A stretch of DNA of 46,237 nucleotides, taken from contig CAMLDR010000010.1 in NCBI GenBank assembly GCA_946478775.1, positions 1-46,237 on the forward strand, read 5' to 3'. This DNA is from an uncultured Flavobacteriales bacterium (GTDB lineage Bacteria; Bacteroidota; Bacteroidia; Flavobacteriales; Crocinitomicaceae). Below are positions 9,075 through 17,704 of the stretch, piece by piece. Position 1 is the stretch's first letter. Each line of letters begins with the position of its first letter. The notes below the pieces were generated by a model that saw nothing but the letters and a program-made list of their open reading frames with translations, searched no databases and was not told where the DNA came from. The translations under genes and the position numbers were made by a program.

Positions 9075-9110
9075 GGTAGGGACGTCCCGTACGTACGGGA
9101 CGTGCCCACC
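9075..9110. repeat. Long intergenic palindrome after fumarase
   Basis: ACGTCCCGTAC and GTACGGGACGT abut to make a perfect 22-bp palindrome (9082-9103), and the flanks GGTAGGG and GCCCACC extend it imperfectly to 36 bp. It lies between the fumarase stop and the next start and may end fumarase transcription. The TAGGGACG...CGTCCC outline is shared with the hairpin at 5405-5449. Confidence 0.7.
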
Positions 9111-9140
9111 GGGGTTTTACCGATTCAACCGAATGATATC

Positions 9141-9857
9141 ATGAATTTCCATCAAAACTTAATTGAAACCGGTTTCGGAATAATGGATAACATTTATTCA
9201 TCTGAAGAAGTAAATCAGTTATTGGAAACCATTGACCGGGCAGATTCCAATAAGGAAACCTTTCGCAAGTCGGAAGGACTGTTTGCGATCCGTCAGTTTT
9301 TGAAGGAAATTCCGGAAACCATTCCCTTGATTTTTAATGAGAAGCTAAAACAGGTGATCCTTGAATTATTCGGACCGGATTATTTTGCGGTAAAAAGCAT
9401 TTATTTCGACAAACCCGAAGGTTCCAATTGGTATGTTTCTTATCACCAGGATTTGACCATCTCGGTAGATCAAAAGAAAGAACTCCCTGGTTTTGGTCCA
9501 TGGACCGTGAAGCAAAATTAATTCGCGGTTCAGCCGCCCTTGTCCATTTTGGAAAACGGCTTCACGATTCGCATTCATTTGGATGATACGAATGAACACA
9601 ACGGTGCTTTGAAAGTAGTTCCGGGTTCGCACCGGAAACAGATCTACAGACCGGAAACAATCGACTGGAATACGGAAAAGGAAGCAGTCTGTGCTGTTTC
9701 GAAAGGCGGGATCATGATTATCAAACCTTTATTGCTCCATAGTTCTTCCCGAACGACAAACAATCAAAAACGCCGGGTCATTCACATTGAATTCTCCAAC
9801 CAGGAATTACCGGAGGAGATTCAATGGGCGGAGCGATTCACCAAGGTCCCCGATTAA
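9141..9857 (+). pseudogene. Phytanoyl-CoA dioxygenase (PhyH)-like gene interrupted by one in-frame stop
   Basis: Read from the ATG at 9141, residues 1-126 and the sequence after a TAA at 9519-9521 are in the same frame and join into one PhyH-like protein of about 238 residues. The 2-oxoglutarate/Fe(II) oxygenase ligands are split: the HxD pair (His102, Asp104 in SYHQDLTIS) lies before the stop, while the distal His (LLLHSSS) and the Arg that would bind 2-oxoglutarate (KRRVIH) lie after it. IRIHLDDTNEHNGALKVVPGSH after the stop is typical of the family (the run is given here only in outline: dioxygenase core with PGSH). The single TAA replaces one sense codon between KQN and FAVQPPL; no indel is needed. 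Either recent nonsense inactivation or a sequencing error explains it. Confidence 0.8.
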
Positions 9858-9911
9858 TCTCGTGTCTGCTTTGTTTTATGCGTACTTTTAACTCCGAACT
9901 GAACCTAAGTG

Positions 9912-10343
9912 ATGAAAAAATACCTGTGGATTGTTTCTTTGATTTTGTATGTGCTGGCTTTCTTTTTGCCGGTTTACGCTACATCGTTAAGCCCTGCTGA
10001 ATTTGGACAGGGACCCGTTATGCTGGTATTGGGATGGATCCAGGCGTTCTCTGAAAAAGGATTAGCTCTGGCGTGGTTTGCCAATCCGTTTTTTATCGTG
10101 GCGCTGTGCACAACTAAGAAATCCCCGCTTACGAGCATTTTCTTTTCTTCTTTTGCAATCCTCTCAGCACTTTGTTTCCTGAGGGGAGGAATCATCTATT
10201 TGCCTCATGACGCGATCCATTTTGCTTACCTTACCGGGATTGCTGTTGGTTATTGGGTTTGGATAAGCAGTATGGTGGTCATTTTGGTGTCTTCTGTTCT
10301 GAAGGTAATTGATAAGAAGAGAAGGTTGAACTCACCAAAATAA
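9912..10343 (+). CDS. Small multi-pass membrane protein, unknown
   Basis: The product has 143 residues counted from the ATG at 9912 (a GTG lies one codon upstream). Four hydrophobic stretches are visible: about residues 4-22, 50-65, 70-95 and 104-132, with a basic C-terminal tail (VIDKKRRLNSPK). A TACTTTTA box near 9890 could drive it. No conserved motif or family is recognised. Confidence 0.7.
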   Translation: MKKYLWIVSLILYVLAFFLPVYATSLSPAEFGQGPVMLVLGWIQAFSEKGLALAWFANPFFIVALCTTKKSPLTSIFFSSFAILSALCFLRGGIIYLPHDAIHFAYLTGIAVGYWVWISSMVVILVSSVLKVIDKKRRLNSPK

Positions 10344-10391
10344 TAATACGTTCTTATTTAGAAAACAATCCAAACTTCAAACTGAATATTT

Positions 10392-10453
10392 ACTATGTGT
10401 TCTATGGTTCTATGTGGTAAAATGAACCACATAGCACACAGTAGGCACATAGT
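10392..10453. terminator. Nested inverted repeats after the membrane-protein gene
   Basis: The inner stem is CTATGTGGT (10410-10418) with ACCACATAG (10426-10434), loop AAAATGA. An outer stem pairs ACTATGTG (10392-10399) with CACATAGT (10446-10453), followed by a short T-run. The position between two co-oriented genes fits a terminator, although the loop region between inner and outer stems is unpaired. Confidence 0.45.
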
Positions 10454-10530
10454 TTTTAGAGTTTATAATAGCTTGGTGAGTTTTCTAAATTATTACCGAT
10501 TAATCGCGTACCTACGTGTTTTAATTAGTT

Positions 10531-10538
10531 TATTTTTG
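10531..10538 (+). promoter_or_regulatory. TAnnTTTG box immediately before a GTG start
   Basis: TATTTTTG matches the Bacteroidota -7 consensus exactly but ends only 4 nt before the GTG at 10543. If it is used, the transcript would start at or next to the start codon (leaderless). Confidence 0.35.
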
Positions 10539-10542
10539 AACA

Positions 10543-11046
10543 GTGGAACAACAGCATGAGATCAAAACCTGGAACAACGCCTGGACGATTGGGATTAACG
10601 CCTTCCTTTTCTGCCTATTCCCGGTATTGTTTTTTACCGGTTTCACCGAGAAGGGGAGTGTTGCTTCGCTGATCGCCGGGATCGTGCTCTTGTACGTGAT
10701 CTATGAATTGACCATGTATACGTTCATCCGTGTGATTTATCGAAACGAAGTCCTGGAGTTCCACAAGCCACTGCGCAAATACAGTCTCCTCTTTCGGAAG
10801 AAGGACCACCGCATGCGCATCCGGCCAGATGAATGGACGGCCATATACCGCTATTCGGTCAAGGGCGGCACTGCGTATTATTTCCGGAACGGGCAAACGG
10901 CTGCCTATTTCGTCTCAGCCGATGGACTAAATAATTTTTACCACGATCTGAAAAAGCTGTTCCCAAACCGTTTGAAAGAGATGGATGAATTTCCGCGGAA
11001 GATTAAGAAGCGGTTGAAGAGGGCGGAGCCGGGGCGGGTTTTTTAG
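10543..11046 (+). CDS. Membrane-anchored hypothetical protein
   Basis: The product has 167 residues and starts with GTG; there is no in-frame ATG before residue 58, which lies inside the second hydrophobic segment. Two helices (about residues 14-32 and 38-64) are followed by a soluble, basic domain of about 100 residues with several beta-strand-like segments (EVLEFHKPL, WTAIYRYSVKGGTAYYF), reminiscent of bacterial PH-like membrane proteins, although I cannot confirm that. Its stop codon overlaps the stop of the convergent gene on the other strand (11043-11046), exactly where the sequence becomes AT-rich. Confidence 0.65.
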   Translation: MEQQHEIKTWNNAWTIGINAFLFCLFPVLFFTGFTEKGSVASLIAGIVLLYVIYELTMYTFIRVIYRNEVLEFHKPLRKYSLLFRKKDHRMRIRPDEWTAIYRYSVKGGTAYYFRNGQTAAYFVSADGLNNFYHDLKKLFPNRLKEMDEFPRKIKKRLKRAEPGRVF

Positions 11047-11744
11047 GCAACCCCCCAATTACCTAAGGAGTCATTGTTAGTATTACTAATTTGATGAATC
11101 TCATCGCAAATTACTTTTAGTTGTTTCATATCTAATGCCATTTTATGTGAGGCATTGATGATCGTTTGTGCGAATGGGTCAACACAGATACAAAGCCTGG
11201 GATCAACAATTTCATCCTCCTTTACAACAAAATTACTTAGGAATTGGTTAAGTAGCTGCGCAACTAAGGCCGATTGTTGGTTATTAAAAGGATCCGTTTT
11301 AGCAATGTGTAATTTAAAAGCGCCAATGTATTTCTGTCCCTCGTGTTCTATTCTAAAAATAGCATTTGGTGAGATTTTGATATTTATATTGTGAATGGGT
11401 AAAAACTGAGCATCAGTTAAAATATTTTCCATGGGGAAGTTTTTTACGAATGGAGGAAGGGGCATCTTTTTAAATAACTCAAGAGACTCGATTGAATATT
11501 TATGATCTCTTTTTTTCCAGTCAGTATCTGGAGTTTTGTCTTTGATGCGTTTAATACCATTATCAATAATTGATTGGTTTCCTCCCGCCAGGATATACTT
11601 AATGATAGCCCATTTGGCTGCTTGATACGGAAAAGGTCTATCGGGATCAAAATTCAATTGTTCTTGAATGATTGTTCTTTTTTCTGAGGGAGTACCATTC
11701 AGAAATTTAGCTAAGGAAATAAGAGCGAAGTCAAGATCTTTCAT
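11043..11744 (-). CDS. Hypothetical protein divergent from the YobI-like NTPase
   Basis: The 233-residue product has no signal peptide or membrane helix. It appears mixed alpha/beta. Visible segments include a helical N-terminal third with KWAIIKYILAGG, a middle with IKISPNAIFRIEHEGQKYIG, and VDPRLCICVDPFAQTI. No family is recognised. It is AT-rich like the large NTPase gene it diverges from, and unlike the gene it converges on, so the two probably arrived together. Repeated TAACTACTA-like boxes in the shared 171-bp upstream region point to joint control. Confidence 0.6.
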   Translation of the reverse strand: MKDLDFALISLAKFLNGTPSEKRTIIQEQLNFDPDRPFPYQAAKWAIIKYILAGGNQSIIDNGIKRIKDKTPDTDWKKRDHKYSIESLELFKKMPLPPFVKNFPMENILTDAQFLPIHNINIKISPNAIFRIEHEGQKYIGAFKLHIAKTDPFNNQQSALVAQLLNQFLSNFVVKEDEIVDPRLCICVDPFAQTIINASHKMALDMKQLKVICDEIHQISNTNNDSLGNWGVA

Positions 11745-11865
11745 TTAGTAGTAATAATATAACCGCTCTATAGACGAAAGACTAAGTTTTAAGTTGTCTT
11801 TAGTTTATTGATTTATAGTTTGTTAACAGTTTTTGTATTGATGTGGTTATGAAATAAAAAAATGG

Positions 11866-11873
11866 TAACTTTG
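11866..11873 (+). promoter_or_regulatory. Putative -7 element for the YobI-like gene
   Basis: TAACTTTG is an exact TAnnTTTG match about 43 nt before the ATG at 11916. The TTTTTG at about 11830-11835 is a possible but poorly spaced -33 element. Confidence 0.5.
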
Positions 11874-11879
11874 TTGTAG

Positions 11880-11908
11880 TAACTACTATTTAAAAACACT
11901 AACTACTA
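11880..11908 (+). repeat. Direct repeat TAACTACTA at 20-bp spacing (possible operator)
   Basis: TAACTACTA occurs at 11880-11888 and again at 11900-11908, a shift of 20 bp or about two helical turns. A related inverted copy, TAGTAGTAA (11746-11754), lies next to the start of the divergent gene. Confidence 0.45.
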
Positions 11909-11915
11909 CTCTCAA

Positions 11916-14900
11916 ATGTCTATAGGAATATCTAACAAAATCGACAATGAATCTGAAAGAATCAAATTGAGAAGTTTAACACCTACAGATCAAGCTGAGA
12001 ACGGCGATTTTTATTGTAAGCTGCTAAAAAGTGCACTTGATGAACAGAAAAATTATAATATTGCTTTAACTGGTGGTTATGGGTCTGGGAAAAGTAGTGT
12101 TATTGAAACATTCCTTAAGAAACATAAAGAATTTAAGCCAATAAGAATATCATTAGCGGCATTTAATTTTACTGAAAATGATATTACCGCAAACTCTAAT
12201 AAGAGAAACTCTAGAGTTTTCGGTATTACAACTGATATGAATAATGAACAAATTGAATTAGAGATTAGTTTATTGCAACAGTTTTTGTATCAATCAGAAA
12301 ATTGGGAAAGCGAAAGTAACTCGATCTTAGATAAGATAAGTTTTGAAAAAAAGTTATTTATTTCAATTATTAGTTTGTTTGTCTTATTTGCGTCATTTAA
12401 AGCACTTTGGTCTTCTCGTAACTTAGGGAAATGGCTTGGACTTGACGAGGAAAATTACTTTTTGTTTTCGACAATTGTAGTAATAATATCCTCTATAGGG
12501 TTTTTAATATCCTCCGGATGGTTTATGTTTTTTCTTTTTAAATTATTGCTAAAAGTAAAAACGGCAAAAATTGATATTCAACCTATATCATTAGAAATTT
12601 CTCAAGGAGAAAAAATTTCTATGTTGAATACACATTTATTCCAAATTGTAAAATTGTTTAAAAATTCGAATTACAATATTGTAATCTTAGAGGATATTGA
12701 TAGGTTGGAAAATCACAAGCTTTTTGAAAAATTAAGAGAAATAAATAATATTTTAAGATATAATCCAGATACTTCAAATAGAAGTATAAGATTCCTTTAT
12801 TCTTTAAAAGAATCTGTCTTTGAGAGAGAGAAAGACAAGAATAAGTTTTTTGATATTATCATTCCTGTAGTTCCATATATAAATCATTTGAATTCAAAAG
12901 ATAAATTTGAATCTTTTATAAAAGACATTGAACCATATTACAATAATAAATTAAGAGAAGTAATTCAGATTGCTTCTTTATGCATTGATGATATGCGCAC
13001 AATTGTTAATATATCTAATGAATATTTAGTATATAAAACTGTTACAGGAAGTAAAGAGTTGGATCCTGAAAAGCTGCTAGCAATAATAACCTATAAAAAT
13101 ATTTTTCCATCGGACTTTGAAAAAATGCATAGTGGTAATTCCGAGTTGCAAAAAATATTTGATAAAAGACAGGAAATTATCAATAAGAAAAAAGAAAATA
13201 TTTCAGATCAGATTGATGAAATTGAAGATGAATTAGAATCAATTCAAAATGAAGAAAAAGTTAGCATTGATGAACTGCGAGAGCAGTATATAATGGGTTT
13301 TTTAAAAAAATTGGATGAAGAAGATTTATTATTGCTTAATGGAAAACAACTTCCTATTAAATCACTTTTGAATGACGAGAATTTTGAACTTGTTATAAAA
13401 AATGGATTGACTTCTAAGAAAGGTTATACATATAGATTTTCTGATGTTGAAGAAGAGGTTAATTCAAATTTTGGTTATTTGAATAGATTACAAATAATAG
13501 ATAATAAAGCAAATCAAGCTATAAAACTTCTTGAAAAACATAAAGCCAATCTTAAATCTGAATTAGCAAGAGTTGATTCTTTTCCATTTTCAAAGCTGGT
13601 ATCTGGTCAAAAGTTATTTAATGATAAAGACTATGGATTTGATAGTCAAAAATTGCAATCTGACCAATTCAAATATGATTTTATTCAGATTATGCTTACC
13701 AAAGGGTATATCACTCCAGATTATAAATATTGGATTTCGATTATGCATGAAGGTTCATTATCTCCAAATGATCGTGAATTTGTGTTTTCAATTAAAAAGA
13801 ATCTTGGTTTGAAATTTGACACGAAGTTAGATGACATTCAAAGTATTGTGAACGAATTGTTTTCTGATGACTGGGGATCATTATCAGTGTTAAATTTTGA
13901 GGTATTCAACTTTGTTTTGAAACATAATGAGCATCGTAATAAATTGATCCCTACTTATGATATTATGAAGATTAATTCTAAGGTAGGGTTAGATTTTGTG
14001 ATCAAGTATTATGATGTTTGTAATTCAAAAAGAGAGTTTACAACACAATTATTACTGTTTTGGAATGATTTTATTTTGATTGCGATTCAATCAGGATTGA
14101 ATATAGATAAATTCCTACCTTCATTTCTCTTAAGCTCTGATTTAGAAGTTTTAGATAATCAAAACCTAGGTGGCGTTTTTACTGAATTTATTAATGAAAG
14201 TGAAAATTTTATTGACTCTTTTAAGCCTATAAAATTAAATAAGGTAGGAGTTCAGAAAATAAAAAATGCGTTGATGTCTTTAAATGTTAAATTGAAATCT
14301 TTTAGGTCGGAGGTGAAAAACGAATTGATTGAAGCAATTTATGATATTCACGCTTTTGAGTTGAACCTTGAAAATACTCAATCAATTATCAAATTATTCA
14401 GTAAAGATTTTAGTAGTGATTTATCATATTCTTCTATTATTAGTTCTGAATTAAATCACTTAAAAGATTATATTGAAGAGGACATAAATATCTTTATAGA
14501 AGAAGTCCTGATCCCTTATCATCAAGAAAAATCGAATTGGAAGGAAGATAAAGTGATTGTTTTAAAATTATTAAACCATAACGAGTTAAATGACTCTGTT
14601 AAGAAAAGTATTATAGAATTAGTTAATCCTGAAAAGCTTGATTTTGTAAATATTATATCTACTGATTATTGGAGTGACCTCATTAAACACGGTTGGATAT
14701 CAAGTAAATGGACAAATTTGTTACATTACTTTGATACTTTTGATAAACTAGATGATGATCTTTTAGTTTTATTGAATGATATTGAATGGCTTCGAAGATT
14801 GATTCAAGTCGAAAAGTTAAATGTTGAACGGGCCAAAATAGACAAATTGATTGGACATGTATTATTGTTAGATATCCAAAGAGATTGTCTAATTATATTG

Positions 14901-15569
14901 CTTAGAAAGTATGGTTATTATATTGCTCCGACTTTGATTGTTGATAACACTAAAGTTGAAAATATCAAAACAATAATTGATATTGAATATTTTCAATTTA
15001 ATGTAGAACTATACAATACATTAAAGAGATTACATATCAGTGAAAAGATACATTTATATTATGCTTCAAAATTCCAAAATCAAATTTTAGAAATAAATCA
15101 ATTGGACCTTTTTTATTACTCCAAAGAAGAATATCTATATGTGCTTAAAAACCCAAGTTTTACAAAAAGATTCTTATACATTGTATTAATTGAGAATATT
15201 CGAATCATTCAGGAATTTAATAGAGAGGAAGCAGGTTGGATAAAACTCGCTATAGAAAGGTGTGGAGATTTTAGTTCTATTGATTTGCTGCTTAAAACAA
15301 TGGAGAGATTGAACTTTATTAATCAAATACCATTTTTCAATTCAATAGCTAGTTCCGGATATAATATAAGTGAAGATAATTATTTGAATTTAATTAGATT
15401 GTTTGTTGGTGATAAATCAAAAATTGCTAAAGTTAAAACGAGAACTATTTTGATAAATACCAAAGAGAATAAGAAGTTTGCTGAATATTTGAAACAATTT
15501 GGATTAATCAATAAAATTCAAGAGGATACGAGGAGAAAAGAAATTTACATTAATAGGAATAATAATTAA
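11916..15569 (+). CDS. YobI-like P-loop NTPase, membrane associated
   Basis: This large protein has 1217 residues. The N-terminal region fits the YobI-like NTPase domain: Walker A GGYGSGKS (53-60), preceded by NYNIALT, and Walker B VILEDID (256-262). Two membrane helices (about 147-165 and 184-211) are inserted between the two motifs, as in KAP-type membrane NTPases. The remaining ~900 residues are helical and AT-rich in coding, with no enzyme motif I can identify; residues about 430-465 are strongly charged and could be coiled coil. YobI-like NTPases have been discussed as components of antiviral or conflict systems, which would fit the divergent partner gene and the isolated AT-rich insert. 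Substrate and effector action are unknown. Confidence 0.82.
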   Translation: MSIGISNKIDNESERIKLRSLTPTDQAENGDFYCKLLKSALDEQKNYNIALTGGYGSGKSSVIETFLKKHKEFKPIRISLAAFNFTENDITANSNKRNSRVFGITTDMNNEQIELEISLLQQFLYQSENWESESNSILDKISFEKKLFISIISLFVLFASFKALWSSRNLGKWLGLDEENYFLFSTIVVIISSIGFLISSGWFMFFLFKLLLKVKTAKIDIQPISLEISQGEKISMLNTHLFQIVKLFKNSNYNIVILEDIDRLENHKLFEKLREINNILRYNPDTSNRSIRFLYSLKESVFEREKDKNKFFDIIIPVVPYINHLNSKDKFESFIKDIEPYYNNKLREVIQIASLCIDDMRTIVNISNEYLVYKTVTGSKELDPEKLLAIITYKNIFPSDFEKMHSGNSELQKIFDKRQEIINKKKENISDQIDEIEDELESIQNEEKVSIDELREQYIMGFLKKLDEEDLLLLNGKQLPIKSLLNDENFELVIKNGLTSKKGYTYRFSDVEEEVNSNFGYLNRLQIIDNKANQAIKLLEKHKANLKSELARVDSFPFSKLVSGQKLFNDKDYGFDSQKLQSDQFKYDFIQIMLTKGYITPDYKYWISIMHEGSLSPNDREFVFSIKKNLGLKFDTKLDDIQSIVNELFSDDWGSLSVLNFEVFNFVLKHNEHRNKLIPTYDIMKINSKVGLDFVIKYYDVCNSKREFTTQLLLFWNDFILIAIQSGLNIDKFLPSFLLSSDLEVLDNQNLGGVFTEFINESENFIDSFKPIKLNKVGVQKIKNALMSLNVKLKSFRSEVKNELIEAIYDIHAFELNLENTQSIIKLFSKDFSSDLSYSSIISSELNHLKDYIEEDINIFIEEVLIPYHQEKSNWKEDKVIVLKLLNHNELNDSVKKSIIELVNPEKLDFVNIISTDYWSDLIKHGWISSKWTNLLHYFDTFDKLDDDLLVLLNDIEWLRRLIQVEKLNVERAKIDKLIGHVLLLDIQRDCLIILLRKYGYYIAPTLIVDNTKVENIKTIIDIEYFQFNVELYNTLKRLHISEKIHLYYASKFQNQILEINQLDLFYYSKEEYLYVLKNPSFTKRFLYIVLIENIRIIQEFNREEAGWIKLAIERCGDFSSIDLLLKTMERLNFINQIPFFNSIASSGYNISEDNYLNLIRLFVGDKSKIAKVKTRTILINTKENKKFAEYLKQFGLINKIQEDTRRKEIYINRNNN

Positions 15570-15801
15570 TGTGCGAATTGATTTATGTTTTAGTATGCAA
15601 ATGATTGTAGGAAAAGCTTAATTAATCATTTCTCACACTTCCTCAAACTGAACGGACAATGAACAATATATTGGGAACACTGTGAGTATTTCTACTTCGT
15701 GATGACATAACTGTGCTTTCCCGAAACAAACCAAAACACAAGTTGAATCACCACAACCTTACAAAATCAATTTTATCGCTACCTTCGGTGAAATCCCTTC
15801 G

Positions 15802-16752
15802 ATGAAAACCTATCTGGGCCTTATTTTATCCGCCATATACGGATTGCTCATTCGCTTCTTAGGCGAGCGGGATGTCATGGAAATCAATTCACTTTCGTAT
15901 TTGATCCTTGTTCCAATGGCCATTGGATTCATTCCTTTTTTTTACAAGGAAAGCCGTTACCGCACCACTTGGCCCATTGCCGTGTTTTTTCCGCTATTGT
16001 CCGTTGTTATTTACTTAATCACAGCGGTTATTACCGGATTGGAAGACCTCATTTGTTTTTTCATCATCGGATTGCCCTACATTCTTTTTTCGGTGGTAGT
16101 CAGTGTGATCCTTTTTATGGTTTTAAAAAAGAAGCGGCGAGATACAGGATCGGAAAATGATATTGTAGATCAATTGTCCGTTTCAGTTTTGTTGTTACCG
16201 ATCTTATTCGGACAAATCGAAAAACAGTTTCCGAAAATGGAAACCAGGATGGAACTTGCCCGGGAAATTCAAATCAACCTGCCCGATACTGTAGTATGGA
16301 ATAATTTGCATGCGATTCCCGATCTAAGTGGGGTACAGGCCTCCGGGATCTTCAGTTATTTGGGTGTTCCAAGACCAATTAAATCAACCTATAATCGGAC
16401 TGAAAATATACGTCTGGGATATTTTGAGAATGGAATTGTACTGCATGAATCAGTGGTCAAAGAAATTCCTTGCAAGGAACTGGTATTTGCCATGGATGTA
16501 AATAAATCATCACTGGGTTCCAGTCCTACTTTGAAACACGTACTCAAAGGAAAAAGCCTTAAATTTCATTCGATCATCTATGAATTAAAGCGCATCAATA
16601 AACACGCTACTACATTAAGATTGAAAACAGATTTTAGTATTTACTCCAACGTGCCCTTCTATGGAACATTTTGGAGCAAAGGCATAATTGCAGATTTTGA
16701 GAACAGCTTACTGCGATCATTAAAACAAGTTTTGGAGACCAATAAAAAGTAA
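15802..16752 (+). CDS. Multi-pass membrane protein with soluble C-terminal domain, unknown
   Basis: The product has 316 residues. The N-terminal third has four hydrophobic helices (about 2-16, 29-47, 53-73 and 82-108) ending in a basic KKKRRDTG segment, so the C-terminal two thirds are probably cytoplasmic. That domain (about residues 120-316) has no familiar motif. A TACCTTCG box about 20 nt before the ATG resembles a -7 element and supports this start. Composition is chromosomal, unlike the preceding insert. Confidence 0.68.
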   Translation: MKTYLGLILSAIYGLLIRFLGERDVMEINSLSYLILVPMAIGFIPFFYKESRYRTTWPIAVFFPLLSVVIYLITAVITGLEDLICFFIIGLPYILFSVVVSVILFMVLKKKRRDTGSENDIVDQLSVSVLLLPILFGQIEKQFPKMETRMELAREIQINLPDTVVWNNLHAIPDLSGVQASGIFSYLGVPRPIKSTYNRTENIRLGYFENGIVLHESVVKEIPCKELVFAMDVNKSSLGSSPTLKHVLKGKSLKFHSIIYELKRINKHATTLRLKTDFSIYSNVPFYGTFWSKGIIADFENSLLRSLKQVLETNKK

Positions 16753-16786
16753 TCCGGCTTTTAACCGAAACTCCAAATTCCCATTT

Positions 16787-16828
16787 AATCCGAAGCGATC
16801 GATCCGCCGTGGCGGACTACTTTGGATT
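16787..16828. repeat. Imperfect intergenic palindrome
   Basis: AATCC at 16787-16791 pairs with GGATT at 16824-16828, and the centre is TCCGCC-GT-GGCGGA (16803-16816). The arms between pair partly (AAG with CTT). It follows the stop at 16752 and may act as a terminator or be a dispersed repeat. Confidence 0.55.
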
Positions 16829-16905
16829 CCCATATCTGTAACCTCCCAACCCCTCCAAAAACAACACCTCAACCATCAAAATTCCCTCCCCGAAACCTTC
16901 CGTAC

Positions 16906-16949
16906 GGGTAAAGCATGGGTAAAGCGTAGATAAAGCATAGATACAGTAT
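16906..16949. repeat. Four tandem 11-bp repeats
   Basis: The units are GGGTAAAGCAT, GGGTAAAGCGT, AGATAAAGCAT and AGATACAGTAT, head to tail without spacers, with divergence increasing from left to right. They lie in the gap before the next gene and have no coding role that I can see. Confidence 0.75.
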
Positions 16950-17179
16950 GAAAATGTTATATTTTGAACACTCCGTTTTAGGCGGTTTTGGGCAAAACAG
17001 ACCAATTTTTAGCCCCGTTTTCTGCCGATTAAAGAAGTCAGTTGGATTTTCCAGACGTCCGGTTTTGTTGCTCATAAATGTGCATGTCAAAGTCCCCTAA
17101 TGAAATAGATAGCGACTGGAAGTCTGCTATAGATTACTCCAACCCCAAAAAATCCCTACCTTCACCAAAAAAAACAACC

Positions 17180-17704
17180 ATGGATACCCTCGACCAACCC
17201 ATTGACCTTCATTTTAGAAACGGCAAAGTATTTCCTTCCAACGTAGTGATCCTGGGCTATATATTCATGGGATTGTCGCCCTTGGCCTTCTTTGGGAATG
17301 TGTACATTGGGATCGGCTTGTTTTTGGCCGGGGTGTTTATTGCATTTACAACCAATCACGTGGTGGTGGACCTGGAGACGCAGACTTTCCGGGAATATAC
17401 GGCTTACCTCGGGTTTATCAAGATCGGGAAAACAACCGACTACCGGAAGTACGGCATTTTAACAGTTGTTCCGGTGAAAAAGACCACCACAGCTTATACT
17501 CGTTCCACCCAGTCTACCAGTTACACAGATTATTTGTTCGCAGTCTGTATCATGGGGAGCAATTACCGGGGGAAGAGAGAACTCACGAAACTTCCTCAGA
17601 AAGTACAGAGTGAAGACCTGGCAAAAGAACTCGCCCATAAAATGGGAATGGAATACTTCAATTACGATCCGCAGGTGATCCGTGAAAAGATGTTAGGACG
17701 GTAG
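17180..17704 (+). CDS. Membrane hypothetical protein (parent of a duplicated 3' end)
   Basis: The start at 17180 gives a 174-residue product beginning MDTLDQPIDLHFRNGKVFPS. An upstream in-frame ATG at 17078 would add 34 low-complexity residues, but a TACCTTCA box and an A-rich leader directly before 17180 look like the real promoter and leader. Two hydrophobic segments near residues 22-38 and 42-60 form a membrane hairpin, followed by a soluble domain with a Thr/Ser-rich stretch (KKTTTAYTRSTQSTSY). No family is recognised. The last 25 or so codons and the stop recur 517 bp downstream. Confidence 0.65.
   Translation: MDTLDQPIDLHFRNGKVFPSNVVILGYIFMGLSPLAFFGNVYIGIGLFLAGVFIAFTTNHVVVDLETQTFREYTAYLGFIKIGKTTDYRKYGILTVVPVKKTTTAYTRSTQSTSYTDYLFAVCIMGSNYRGKRELTKLPQKVQSEDLAKELAHKMGMEYFNYDPQVIREKMLGR

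Noticed and set aside
9063..9140. Longer N-terminus for the dioxygenase-like gene
   Set aside because: It would translate the intergenic palindrome. The ATG at 9141 starts at the family-like sequence.
16817..17090. Minus-strand frames across the 11-bp repeats
   Set aside because: Two overlapping frames exist only because the tandem repeat lacks stops. There is no recognisable protein content.
17078..17179. Upstream ATG adding 34 residues to the 17180 gene
   Set aside because: The extra residues are low-complexity, and a promoter-like TACCTTCA box lies inside them.
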